64,000 bases of DNA, taken from NCBI RefSeq assembly GCF_005796105.1, contig NZ_VAUO01000001.1, positions 186,001 to 250,000 on the forward strand, given 5' to 3'. This document shows, one piece after another, positions 1-8,045 of the stretch. Position 1 is the stretch's first letter. The number at the start of each line of letters is the position of its first letter. The position numbers and the translations under genes were made by a program. The notes below the pieces were generated by a model that worked only from the letters and a program-made list of their open reading frames with translations, had not been told where the DNA came from and ran no database searches. Origin of the DNA: Pseudomonas mosselii. Lineage in GTDB: Bacteria > Pseudomonadota > Gammaproteobacteria > Pseudomonadales > Pseudomonadaceae.

Positions 1-312
1 CAGCAGGCTACGTGACAGGCCGTTGGCGCTTTCTTTCTGAATCTGCAGGTTGCGTAGCTGACGCTGGAAATGGTCGGCCTTGGGAATTTCCAGGGCCATG
101 CCGGCATAGCGCTTGATCAGCGCATCGAGTGCCTCGGCCGGCAGGACGTCGGCCAGTTTGGTGCGCTCGCGATGCTTGGGAATGTACTTGGGACGACCGC
201 CGAATGCGCACGTCAGGTGGTAGGCGTTTTCCAGGCCGATACATTCGATCAGCGATTGCAGAGAGTGGGGCAACAGGCTGACATCGATATTGTTGAGATC
301 GGGCGTTTCCAT
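1..312 (-). CDS. Mor transcription activator family protein, C-terminus cut off by the window edge
   Basis: The frame runs from an ATG at 312 down to base 1 without a stop, so only the first 104 residues are seen. A GAAGGAAG ribosome binding site lies just upstream of the ATG. The protein starts METPDLNNIDVSLLPHSLQS and contains an alpha-helical stretch followed by FGGRPKYIPK, which resembles the dimerisation region and GG..YIP turn of the phage Mu Mor/C activator family. The helix-turn-helix expected at the C-terminus would lie outside the window. Proteins of this type in Pseudomonas are often phage- or pyocin-derived regulators. The family call is from motif resemblance and is moderate. Confidence 0.6.
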   Translation of the reverse strand, partial: METPDLNNIDVSLLPHSLQSLIECIGLENAYHLTCAFGGRPKYIPKHRERTKLADVLPAEALDALIKRYAGMALEIPKADHFQRQLRNLQIQKESANGLSRSLL

Positions 313-717
313 GCAAGGCTTCCTTCTGCTGTGTGGGGGACGCACCGCAGGGGTGTGTCTGAACGTCGCCGGGAGGACCCGGTGGCTTGATTGGATTTTC
401 GAACAGCATCAGAAACCGTCGCTAGGCGCGAATCGGGCCGGGAGTTGTAGCCACAAACGCTCGGCGTTCGCAGGGATTGTTTTCACGCGTTGTAGGAAAA
501 ACACCAGCTCAAGGCGTGCAAGCCGCTAAACATCCAGAGAAGGCGTTCCATGATGGCGAAGTGGGTGCATACCCTATGACAGTCGTCTGACCGTACGCCA
601 TGCTGGCCAACCTACCGGGGTATTCGGGCAGGAAAGTCAGCGTCTCGGCTGGCTGCGCGGTATCATGGCGCCGGCTCCCAAGGAGCCACATGTCCCTGAT
701 GTTGCAAGGAACCTTCG
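313..717. other. Intergenic region, nothing recognised
   Basis: This 405-base stretch lies between the divergent Mor-like gene and a small membrane-protein gene. I find no frame with good codon use and a ribosome binding site, and no tRNA-like fold. A short GC-rich inverted repeat (CCGGG-AGGA-CCCGG) sits near 370-382. Promoters for both flanking genes must lie here, but I cannot place them with confidence. Confidence 0.4.
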
Positions 718-906
718 ATGACACACGTGCAGCGCCTGAAATATTCGATCCTGATCATTGTGGTGGTCCTGGGCATGATGCTCGGGCTGAGTTACCTGCA
801 GAAGCAGGGCACTATCAGCGAGCAGACATTCCAGTACTTCGCCATTGCCATCGCGGTGGTCGTGGTGGTGATCAACGGGATCCTGCGGCGTAAGGTCAAG
901 CCCTGA
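718..906 (+). CDS. Small inner-membrane protein, function unknown
   Basis: The product has 62 residues. A basic N-terminus (MTHVQRLK) is followed by one hydrophobic helix at about residues 9-26, a polar loop (QKQGTISEQTF), and a second hydrophobic helix at about 38-56 that ends in the basic tail RRKVKP. This predicts a two-helix hairpin in the inner membrane. AAGGAACC lies 7-8 bases before the ATG and supports the start. I do not recognise a named family. It is a stand-alone gene with the Fur-like gene converging on it from the other side. Confidence 0.6.
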   Translation: MTHVQRLKYSILIIVVVLGMMLGLSYLQKQGTISEQTFQYFAIAIAVVVVVINGILRRKVKP

Positions 907-942
907 CGGGTGAGGGCCGGCTGACAGCGGCCGGCCGCGCAC

Positions 943-1305
943 TCAGCGCGCGGCGGGTTGTTCGAGGACGGCCTTGGCCTGCGGGTTGAGGCTGTAGCAC
1001 TTGTCGTTGCCCAGGCTGATCACGCCTTCGGCGCACAGCCGTTTGAGCACCTCGCGCACGCTCAGGAACGACAGCGGGATGTCCAGCTGTTCAAGCTGGG
1101 CATGCACGCCACGCACGCCGATGCTGCGACCATCGCGGTCAGCCTTGTGCAGGGCATCGATCACTTTCAGGCGAATAAGACTGGTGCGCAGGCCGAACGT
1201 GCGCAGCAGCTCGCGAATCTGCTCATTGCCCACGCGCTCGTTCTGCGCACAGGGCATGGCTGCTGGGTTTGGCGGCGTCTGCAGCGAAGGGTGCGGGTTG
1301 TACAT
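943..1305 (-). CDS. Fur-like winged-helix regulator lacking the metal-binding domain
   Basis: The start chosen is the ATG at 1305 (MYNPHPSLQ), which has AAAGGAG upstream; a further upstream ATG at 1353 has none. The 120-residue product has a disordered N-terminus and then a Fur-type winged helix (about residues 30-105), with LRTSLIRLKVIDAL resembling helix 1-2 and SVREVLKRLCAEGVI resembling the recognition helix. The His/Cys-rich C-terminal dimerisation domain of true Fur is missing. It is divergent from pvdQ, an iron-starvation gene, so a role in iron-linked control is possible but inferred only from position. Confidence 0.6.
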   Translation of the reverse strand: MYNPHPSLQTPPNPAAMPCAQNERVGNEQIRELLRTFGLRTSLIRLKVIDALHKADRDGRSIGVRGVHAQLEQLDIPLSFLSVREVLKRLCAEGVISLGNDKCYSLNPQAKAVLEQPAAR

Positions 1306-1445
1306 TGTGAATGCTCCTTTTCGTGGACTGTCCCAAAAACAGGGGTGCCTCACTACTTAAGACGAATGGGAACGGTAAAACTGCAGGCCTTGGTGAAAAA
1401 AAACCGGCACGCCTTGTTCAAGACGTTGCCAACCCGGCAAAGGCG

Positions 1446-1469
1446 TAAAATTTTCATCAAGCTATTCGT
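1446..1469 (+). promoter_or_regulatory. PvdS-type iron-starvation box upstream of pvdQ
   Basis: The sequence reads TAAAA, then exactly 16 bases, then CGT, ending 38 bases before the GTG start of pvdQ. The known consensus for promoters read by the extracytoplasmic sigma factor PvdS is TAAAT-N16-CGT, so this site differs at one base. Orientation and distance fit transcription of pvdQ. The match is seen directly; its use by PvdS is inferred. Confidence 0.65.
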
Positions 1470-1507
1470 CTGATCGGGATGATCCCCGATGCGCACGAGG
1501 AGTGCCT

Positions 1508-3820
1508 GTGAACCTTTCTTCATCTGCTGTTTTGCGCGTGTGCCTTGTCGCTGCGCTGGCAGCTTCGAGTCTTGCCAGCCAAGCCCAGGAAACGGTCGGC
1601 GATGCTTCGGCAGAGATCCGCCGCACCCGTTTCGGCACCCCGCACATCTTGGCCAAGGACGAACGCAGCCTGGGCTACGGCATCGGCTATGCCTACGCCC
1701 AGGACAACCTGTGCCTGCTGGCCGACGAGGTGCTGACGGTCAATGGCGAGCGTTCCCGGTATTTTGGCGCCGACAGCAAGACCACCGACCAGCGCGACAA
1801 CCTGCCCAGCGACCTGTTCTTCACCTGGCTCAACCGCCCGGCAGCGGTCGAAGAATTCCTCCAGGCGCAGCCAAGCGCTGTGCGCGACCTGTTGGGCGGC
1901 TACGCAGCAGGTTACAACCGAGCCCTGGGCGAGCGTCGTGCCCAGGGCTTGCCTGCTGAGTGCGGCAACGGCGACTGGGTGCGCCCGATCAGCAGCCAGG
2001 ACTTGGTCAAGCTCACCCGACGTCTGTTGAGCGAGGGGGGCGTGGGGCAGTTCGCCGAGGCCGTGGTCGCGGCGACGCCGCCGACGTTGGCGGCGCAGCG
2101 GCCTGCCGTCGACTATGGGCAAGCCCTGGCGCGCCAGGAGCATTTCGCCCAGGCCCGTGGCAGTAACGCCGTGGCGATTGGCGCCGAGCGTGCAGCTTCG
2201 GGCCGTGGTCTGCTGCTGGCCAATCCGCACTTTCCGTGGATGGGCGGCATGCGTTTCTATCAGATGCAGTTGACCATTCCAGGCCAACTGGATGTCATGG
2301 GGGCTGCGTTGCCGGGCTTGCCGATGATCAACATCGGTTTCAACCAGCACCTGGCCTGGACCCATACTGTCGATACTTCCAAGCATTTCACGCTGTACCG
2401 CCTGCAGATGGACCCTAGGGATTCGACCCGCTACCTGTTCGATGGCCAGTCGCTGCCGCTTGAACGATACAAGGTCAGCGTCCTGGTCAAGGGCGAGGCG
2501 GGTAGTCTGCAAACGGTCGAGCGGGTGTTGTACCTGTCGCGGTTCGGCCCAGTAGTGCAATGGCCTGGCCGCCTTGACTGGGATGCACAGGCTGCCTACA
2601 GCCTGCGTGACGCCAACCTGGACAACACGCGGGTGTTGCAGCAGTGGTACCAGATCAACCGCGCCGATAGTCTCCAGGCGCTTAAAGCCTCGGTCGGTCA
2701 ATTGCAAGGGATCCCCTGGGTCAACACCCTGGCTGTGGATGACAGCGGCAGCACCTTGTACCTGAATCAGTCCGTGGTGCCTTTCGTGGACCAGGCCTTG
2801 CTGGCGCAGTGCGGCAACCCGGGCTTGCGTGGGCCGCTGGTGGTGCTCGACGGTTCGCGCAGTGCGTGCCAATGGAAAGTCGATCCGCAGGCCGCTCAGC
2901 CGGGCATCTTTCCCGCCCGTTTGCTGCCCAGCCTTGAGCGTCGTGATTTCGTCCAGCATGCCAATGACTCGGCCTGGCAGGCCAACCCCAGCGCGCCGCT
3001 GACCGGCTTCTCGCCACTGGTCAGCCGTGCCGACCAGCCGTTGGGCTTGCGCAGCCGCTTTGCCTTGCAGCGTTTGCAGGGCAACGCCAAGCTGGCCGCG
3101 GCCGATTTGCAGCGCATGGTGTTCGATGACGAGGTGTACCTGGCTAGCTTGCTGCGGCCGGACTTGCTGCATTGGTGCCAGGGCGTGCAAAGCGACCTCA
3201 AGGCGCTGTGCGCCAGCATTCAGGCTTGGGACGGCAAAGCCGACGTGCAGGCCGGACTTGGCCTGGTGCACTTCCAGCACATCGCGGCGGCCTTGGCCAA
3301 GCATCCAGAGAGCTGGCGCGTGGCGTTCGATCCAGCCGACCCGCTGCACACCCCGCGTGGTCTTGCGGTTGAGCAGGCGGCGGTACGCCAGTGGCTGCGC
3401 GAGGCGGCGCTGGCGTCCCTGGAACGCGTGAAGGCGGATGGCCTGACAGACGATACGCGCTGGGGCCAGGTGCAGCAGGCCATGAGCGGCATCCCGGTGC
3501 CAGGCGGGCCGCAGGAGCTTGGGGTGTACAACGCGATGCTCAGCGTGCCGGTGGCGCCGGGCAAGCGCCTGGTGGTCAGTGGTTCGAGTTACTTGCAGGT
3601 GGTCAGCTTCACCGAGCAGGGGCCCAAGGCTGAAGGCCTGCTGGCGTTCTCGCTGTCGAGCGAGGCGGCTTCCAGGCATTTCGCCGATCAGACCCAGGCC
3701 TTCGCGGCAGGGCAATTGGCGCCGATTCCGTTCACCGAGGCGCAGATCAAGGCCGACCCGCAGTATCAGTTGCTGGTGATCCGCGAGCAGGAAAAGCCGG
3801 CGTTGGCCAGCCAGCGCTGA
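1508..3820 (+). CDS. pvdQ: Acyl-homoserine lactone acylase / pyoverdine-maturation acylase PvdQ
   Basis: This Ntn-hydrolase of the penicillin acylase family removes the fatty-acyl chain from pyoverdine precursors in the periplasm and can hydrolyse long-chain acyl-homoserine lactones. The 770-residue product starts with a signal peptide (to about residue 26). The alpha chain (TRFGTPHILAKDERSLGYGIGYAYAQDN) is followed by the beta-chain nucleophile Ser219 in RGSNAVAIG, then LPGLPMINIGF and AWTHTVDTS, and QHANDSAW further on. It matches P. aeruginosa PvdQ closely from end to end as I remember it. GTG at 1508 is preferred over GTG at 1502 because the GAGGAG ribosome binding site overlaps the latter. 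The iron-starvation box upstream fits a pyoverdine gene located away from the main cluster. Confidence 0.9.
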   Translation: MNLSSSAVLRVCLVAALAASSLASQAQETVGDASAEIRRTRFGTPHILAKDERSLGYGIGYAYAQDNLCLLADEVLTVNGERSRYFGADSKTTDQRDNLPSDLFFTWLNRPAAVEEFLQAQPSAVRDLLGGYAAGYNRALGERRAQGLPAECGNGDWVRPISSQDLVKLTRRLLSEGGVGQFAEAVVAATPPTLAAQRPAVDYGQALARQEHFAQARGSNAVAIGAERAASGRGLLLANPHFPWMGGMRFYQMQLTIPGQLDVMGAALPGLPMINIGFNQHLAWTHTVDTSKHFTLYRLQMDPRDSTRYLFDGQSLPLERYKVSVLVKGEAGSLQTVERVLYLSRFGPVVQWPGRLDWDAQAAYSLRDANLDNTRVLQQWYQINRADSLQALKASVGQLQGIPWVNTLAVDDSGSTLYLNQSVVPFVDQALLAQCGNPGLRGPLVVLDGSRSACQWKVDPQAAQPGIFPARLLPSLERRDFVQHANDSAWQANPSAPLTGFSPLVSRADQPLGLRSRFALQRLQGNAKLAAADLQRMVFDDEVYLASLLRPDLLHWCQGVQSDLKALCASIQAWDGKADVQAGLGLVHFQHIAAALAKHPESWRVAFDPADPLHTPRGLAVEQAAVRQWLREAALASLERVKADGLTDDTRWGQVQQAMSGIPVPGGPQELGVYNAMLSVPVAPGKRLVVSGSSYLQVVSFTEQGPKAEGLLAFSLSSEAASRHFADQTQAFAAGQLAPIPFTEAQIKADPQYQLLVIREQEKPALASQR

Positions 3821-3917
3821 TGTGAGTGAATCCAACGCTGCCTCTGTAGGAGATCACCCAGCCCTTAAGGGCTGCGCTGTCGCGCAGAGAACTGATTTCG
3901 CAAGCGCGCAGCGTACC

Positions 3918-4020
3918 CTGTGGGAGTGGCGGTTCGGCGCCCCGATTTACCCGCGAAGCAGGCGACTCGGTGTATGGCACCGGCTGCGCCGGTGTTCGCG
4001 GGTAAACCCGCTCCCACAGG
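3918..4020. repeat. Paired REP elements (REPIN-like) downstream of pvdQ
   Basis: Two inverted REP units face each other: CTGTGGGAG...TTTACCCGCGAA at the left and TTCGCGGGTAAACCCGCTCC, ending CACAG, at the right. This is the short palindromic repeat typical of P. putida intergenic regions. It sits in the 344-base gap between the converging pvdQ and metH genes, where it could form a large hairpin and act as a bidirectional 3' end. No other gene is seen in the gap. Confidence 0.75.
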
Positions 4021-4070
4021 TCTCTGCTAAATCAACAAGTTATATGTAGTTCTATGAGAGCGTCTTTAGC

Positions 4071-4103
4071 CGCGAACACCGGCGCAGCCGGTGCCATACA
4101 CCG
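4071..4103. repeat. 33-base inverted copy of the REP centre at 3968-4000
   Basis: Bases 4071-4103 are the exact reverse complement of bases 3968-4000, a 33-base match that begins CGCGAACACCGGCGCAGCCG. The two copies are 70 bases apart. Together with the REP pair they fill most of the pvdQ-metH gap. The exact identity suggests recent duplication or conversion within the REP cluster. Confidence 0.8.
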
Positions 4104-4164
4104 CGTTGCCCACCCACAGGAATCGCATGCGCCGAGCCTGTGGGGATGGGTTTGCTCGACTCAA

Positions 4165-7100
4165 TCAGCTGTCGTAGCCCAGGTTCGGCGCCAGCCAGCG
4201 CTCGCTCAGGCTGACCTCCTGGCCTTTGCGCGCGCTGTATTGCTCGATCTGGTCCTTGTCTACCTTGCCCACGGCAAAGTACTGCGCCTGCGGGTGGGCG
4301 AAGTACCAGCCGCTCACGGCAGCTGCCGGGAACATGGCGAAGTGCTCGGTGAGGAACACCCCGCTCGGGCCGGTTTCGCCGATCGCGCTGCCATCGAGCA
4401 GGCGGAACAGCGTTTCCTTCTCGGTGTGATCCGGGCAGGCTGGGTAGCCGGGAGCAGGGCGGATACCGCTGTACTGCTCCTTGATCAGCGCTTCGTTGTC
4501 CAGGTGCTCGTCCTTGGCATAACCCCAGTGCTCTTTGCGCACCCGCTCGTGCAGCCATTCGGCGCAGGCTTCGGCCAGGCGGTCGGCCAGCGCCTTGACC
4601 ATGATCGAGCTGTAGTCGTCGCCCTTGTCCTGGTAGGCCTTGGCGACTTCTTCGGCACCGATGCCAGCGGTGGTGATGAAACCACCGACATAGTCGGTCA
4701 CGCCGCTGTCCTTGGGCGCCACGAAGTCGGCCAACGACCAGTTGGGCTTGCCGTCGGGCTTGATGGTCTGTTGGCGCAGGTGATGCAGGGTGGCCAGGGT
4801 CGCGCCATCGTCAGCGTAGACTTCGATATCGTCATGGTTGACCTGGTTGGCCGGCCAGAAGCCGAATACCGCGCGGGCACTGATAAGCTTTTCGTCGATC
4901 AGCTTGTCGAGCATCTCACGGGCATCCTGGTACAGCGCCGTAGCGGCTTCGCCGACCACTTCGTCGGTGAGGATGCGTGGGAACTTGCCAGCCAAGTCCC
5001 AGGAAATGAAGAACGGCGTCCAGTCGATGTAGGCGGCCAGCTCGCGCAGGTCGATGTTGTCCAGCACCTTGACGCCGGTGAAGGCAGGTTTTGCCGGCTG
5101 GTAGCTGGCCCAGTCGTACTTCGGCTTGGCAGCGATGGCCTGGGCGTAGCTCAGGCGCTCGGTGCGGGCGCTGCGGTTGGCGGTGCGCTCGCGCACCTCG
5201 ACATACTCGGCACGGGTCCTTTCGACGAAGCCGGCTTTCAGTTCCTTGGACAGCAACTGCGTGGCCACACCGACCGCGCGCGAGGCATCGGTGACGTAGA
5301 TCACGGCATCGTTGGTGTACTTGGGTTCGATCTTCACCGCCGTGTGGGCCTTGGAGGTGGTGGCGCCGCCGATCATCAACGGCAGGTTGAAGCCCTGACG
5401 CTGCATTTCGCGGGCTACGTGGACCATTTCGTCCAGCGAAGGGGTGATCAGCCCGGACAGACCGATGATGTCGCAGTTCTGCTCGCGGGCAGTCTGCAGG
5501 ATCTTCTCGGCCGGTACCATCACGCCGAGGTCGACGATGTCATAGCCGTTGCAGCCCAGCACCACGCCAACGATGTTTTTGCCGATGTCGTGCACGTCGC
5601 CCTTGACCGTGGCCATGAGGATCTTGCCCTTGGCCTCTGGCTTGTCGCCTTTTTCTGCCTCGATGAAGGGGATCAGGTGCGCCACGGCCTGCTTCATCAC
5701 GCGGGCTGACTTGACCACCTGCGGCAGGAACATCTTGCCGGCGCCGAACAGGTCGCCGACCACGTTCATGCCGCTCATCAGCGGGCCTTCGATGACCTCG
5801 ATGGGGCGTGCGCATTGCTGGCGGCACTCTTCGGTGTCTTCGACGATGTGCGCGGTGATGCCCTTGACCAAGGCATGCTCCAGGCGCTTGTCGACCGGCA
5901 ACGAGCGCCAGGCTTCGTTCTCCACTTCCTTGGCCGCGCCGCCGCCCTTGTAGTCGTCGGCGATGGCCAGCAGGGCGTCGGTGCCTTCGGGGGTGCGGTT
6001 GAGAACCACATCTTCGACTTTCTCGCGCAGCTCGGCGGGGATCTCGTCGTAGATCTCGAGTTGGCCGGCGTTGACGATACCCATGGTCAGGCCGTTGCCG
6101 ATGGCGTGGTAGAGGAAGACCGAGTGGATCGCCTCGCGCACCGGGTTGTTGCCGCGGAACGAGAACGACACGTTGGACACGCCGCCTGAACTCAGGGCGT
6201 GGGGCAAGTGGTCGCGGATGTAGGCACAGGCCTCGATGAAGTCCACGGCATAGTTGTTGTGTTCTTCGATACCGGTGGCCACGGCGAAAATGTTCGGGTC
6301 GAAGATGATGTCTTCTGCTGGGAAGCCCACTTCATGGACCAGGATGTCGTAGCTGCGCTGGCAGATTTCTTTCTTGCGTGCGGCGGTATCGGCCTGGCCG
6401 ACTTCGTCGAAGGCCATGACCACCACGGCGGCGCCATAGCGCTTGCACAGGCGGGCGTGGTGCTTGAATTGCTCGACGCCTTCTTTCATGGAGATCGAGT
6501 TGACGATGCCCTTGCCCTGGATGCACTTCAGGCCCGCTTCGATGACTTCCCACTTGGAAGAGTCGATCATGATCGGTACGCGGGAGATATCCGGCTCGCC
6601 GGCGATCAGGTTGAGGAAGCGGACCATGGCCGCCTGGGAGTCGAGCATCCCTTCGTCCATGTTGATGTCGATCACCTGGGCGCCAGCCTCGACTTGCTGC
6701 AGGGCCACCTCCAGCGCTTCGGTGTAGTTCTCCTCGCGGATCAGTCGGGCGAACTTGGCGGAACCGGTGATGTTGGTGCGCTCGCCGACGTTGACGAACA
6801 GCGACTGGCGATCGATGGTGAACGGCTCCAGGCCCGACAGGCGGCAAGCCTTGGGGATATCCGGGATGGCCCGCGGCGGATACTTGGCCACGGCCTCGGC
6901 GATGGCCTGGATATGCGCTGGGGTGGTGCCGCAGCAGCCGCCGATGATGTTCAGGAAGCCGCTGGCAGCGAACTCCTCGACCACTGCCGCCATTTCGGCC
7001 GGGGTCTCGTCATATTCGCCGAAGGCGTTGGGCAGGCCAGCGTTGGGGTGGGCCGAAACGTGGGTGTCGGCCTTGCCGGAGAGTTCTTCCAGGTAAGGAC

Positions 7101-7872
7101 GCAAGTCCTTGGCGCCCAGGGCGCAGTTCAGGCCGACGGAGATCGGCTTGGCGTGGCGCACCGAGTTCCAGAAGGCTTCGGTGGTCTGCCCGGACAGGGT
7201 GCGGCCGGAGGCGTCGGTGATGGTGCCGGAGATCATGATCGGCAGCTCGACGCGGTCCTCTTCGAACACCTGTTGCACGGCGAAGATCGCCGCCTTGGCG
7301 TTGAGCGTGTCGAAGATGGTCTCGATCAGGATCAGGTCGGCGCCGCCTTCGATCAGCCCGCGGGTCGCCTCGACGTAGTTTTCCACCAGTTCATCGAACG
7401 TGACGTTGCGATAGCCCGGATCGTTGACGTCGGGAGAAATCGAGCAGGTCCGGCTGGTCGGGCCGAGCACCCCGGCGACGAAGCGCGGTTTGTCGGGGGT
7501 TTCGCGGGTCTTGGCGTCGGCCACCTGGCGGGCGATGCGCGCACCTTCGACGTTCAGCTCATAGACCAGCGATTCCATGCCGTAGTCGGCTTGCGAGATC
7601 TGCGTGGCGTTGAAGGTATTGGTTTCGAGGATATCGGCGCCGGCGTCCAGGTACGCTTTCTCGATGGCGGCGATCACATCCGGGCGGCTGAGCAGCAGCA
7701 AATCGTTATTGCCCTTCACGTCGCTTGGCCAATCGGCGAAACGCGTGCCACGATAGTCGTGTTCCTCGAGGCGGTAACTCTGGATCATAGTACCCATGCC
7801 GCCGTCGAGGATCAGGATGCGCTCCTTGAGTGCGTTCTGGAGTGCTTGGTAACGAGCGCTGCGGTCGGACAT
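4165..7872 (-). CDS. metH: Cobalamin-dependent methionine synthase
   Basis: The enzyme transfers the methyl group of 5-methyltetrahydrofolate via methylcobalamin to homocysteine, the last step of methionine synthesis in the cytoplasm. The product is 1235 residues, close to the 1227 of E. coli MetH, so it is full length. The four modules are visible in order: homocysteine domain (ILDGGMGTM, zinc ligands in GLNCALG and GGCCGTTP), pterin domain ([13 protein letters not shown]), cobalamin domain with [14 protein letters not shown] carrying the axial His, and the C-terminal activation domain ([15 protein letters not shown]) that binds S-adenosylmethionine. AGGTAG precedes the ATG. I see no cobalamin riboswitch in the short 5' region. 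Confidence 0.97.
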   Translation of the reverse strand: MSDRSARYQALQNALKERILILDGGMGTMIQSYRLEEHDYRGTRFADWPSDVKGNNDLLLLSRPDVIAAIEKAYLDAGADILETNTFNATQISQADYGMESLVYELNVEGARIARQVADAKTRETPDKPRFVAGVLGPTSRTCSISPDVNDPGYRNVTFDELVENYVEATRGLIEGGADLILIETIFDTLNAKAAIFAVQQVFEEDRVELPIMISGTITDASGRTLSGQTTEAFWNSVRHAKPISVGLNCALGAKDLRPYLEELSGKADTHVSAHPNAGLPNAFGEYDETPAEMAAVVEEFAASGFLNIIGGCCGTTPAHIQAIAEAVAKYPPRAIPDIPKACRLSGLEPFTIDRQSLFVNVGERTNITGSAKFARLIREENYTEALEVALQQVEAGAQVIDINMDEGMLDSQAAMVRFLNLIAGEPDISRVPIMIDSSKWEVIEAGLKCIQGKGIVNSISMKEGVEQFKHHARLCKRYGAAVVVMAFDEVGQADTAARKKEICQRSYDILVHEVGFPAEDIIFDPNIFAVATGIEEHNNYAVDFIEACAYIRDHLPHALSSGGVSNVSFSFRGNNPVREAIHSVFLYHAIGNGLTMGIVNAGQLEIYDEIPAELREKVEDVVLNRTPEGTDALLAIADDYKGGGAAKEVENEAWRSLPVDKRLEHALVKGITAHIVEDTEECRQQCARPIEVIEGPLMSGMNVVGDLFGAGKMFLPQVVKSARVMKQAVAHLIPFIEAEKGDKPEAKGKILMATVKGDVHDIGKNIVGVVLGCNGYDIVDLGVMVPAEKILQTAREQNCDIIGLSGLITPSLDEMVHVAREMQRQGFNLPLMIGGATTSKAHTAVKIEPKYTNDAVIYVTDASRAVGVATQLLSKELKAGFVERTRAEYVEVRERTANRSARTERLSYAQAIAAKPKYDWASYQPAKPAFTGVKVLDNIDLRELAAYIDWTPFFISWDLAGKFPRILTDEVVGEAATALYQDAREMLDKLIDEKLISARAVFGFWPANQVNHDDIEVYADDGATLATLHHLRQQTIKPDGKPNWSLADFVAPKDSGVTDYVGGFITTAGIGAEEVAKAYQDKGDDYSSIMVKALADRLAEACAEWLHERVRKEHWGYAKDEHLDNEALIKEQYSGIRPAPGYPACPDHTEKETLFRLLDGSAIGETGPSGVFLTEHFAMFPAAAVSGWYFAHPQAQYFAVGKVDKDQIEQYSARKGQEVSLSERWLAPNLGYDS

Positions 7873-8045
7873 AGGACTACCTGGTCGGGCGAATATCAGA
7901 AGGTGCCGAATAATAACAAACCTGCACGGTTTTTAGACGCACCGCCAATTTGCATGAATTTCTCTCATGTTGGCACCTGCTCGATAGCACCCAAGGACCC
8001 GCTCAGGCATATCGTGATGGCTTCAAGAACCAGGACTTTCGGCAC

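Noticed and set aside
1520..3835. Open frame of 771 codons on the strand opposite pvdQ
   Set aside because: It mirrors a well-supported acylase with full motifs. Long antisense frames are a by-product of the high-GC codon bias, and this one shows no domain.
7873..8045. Cobalamin riboswitch before metH
   Set aside because: The leader is too short and I see no B12-box-like sequence.
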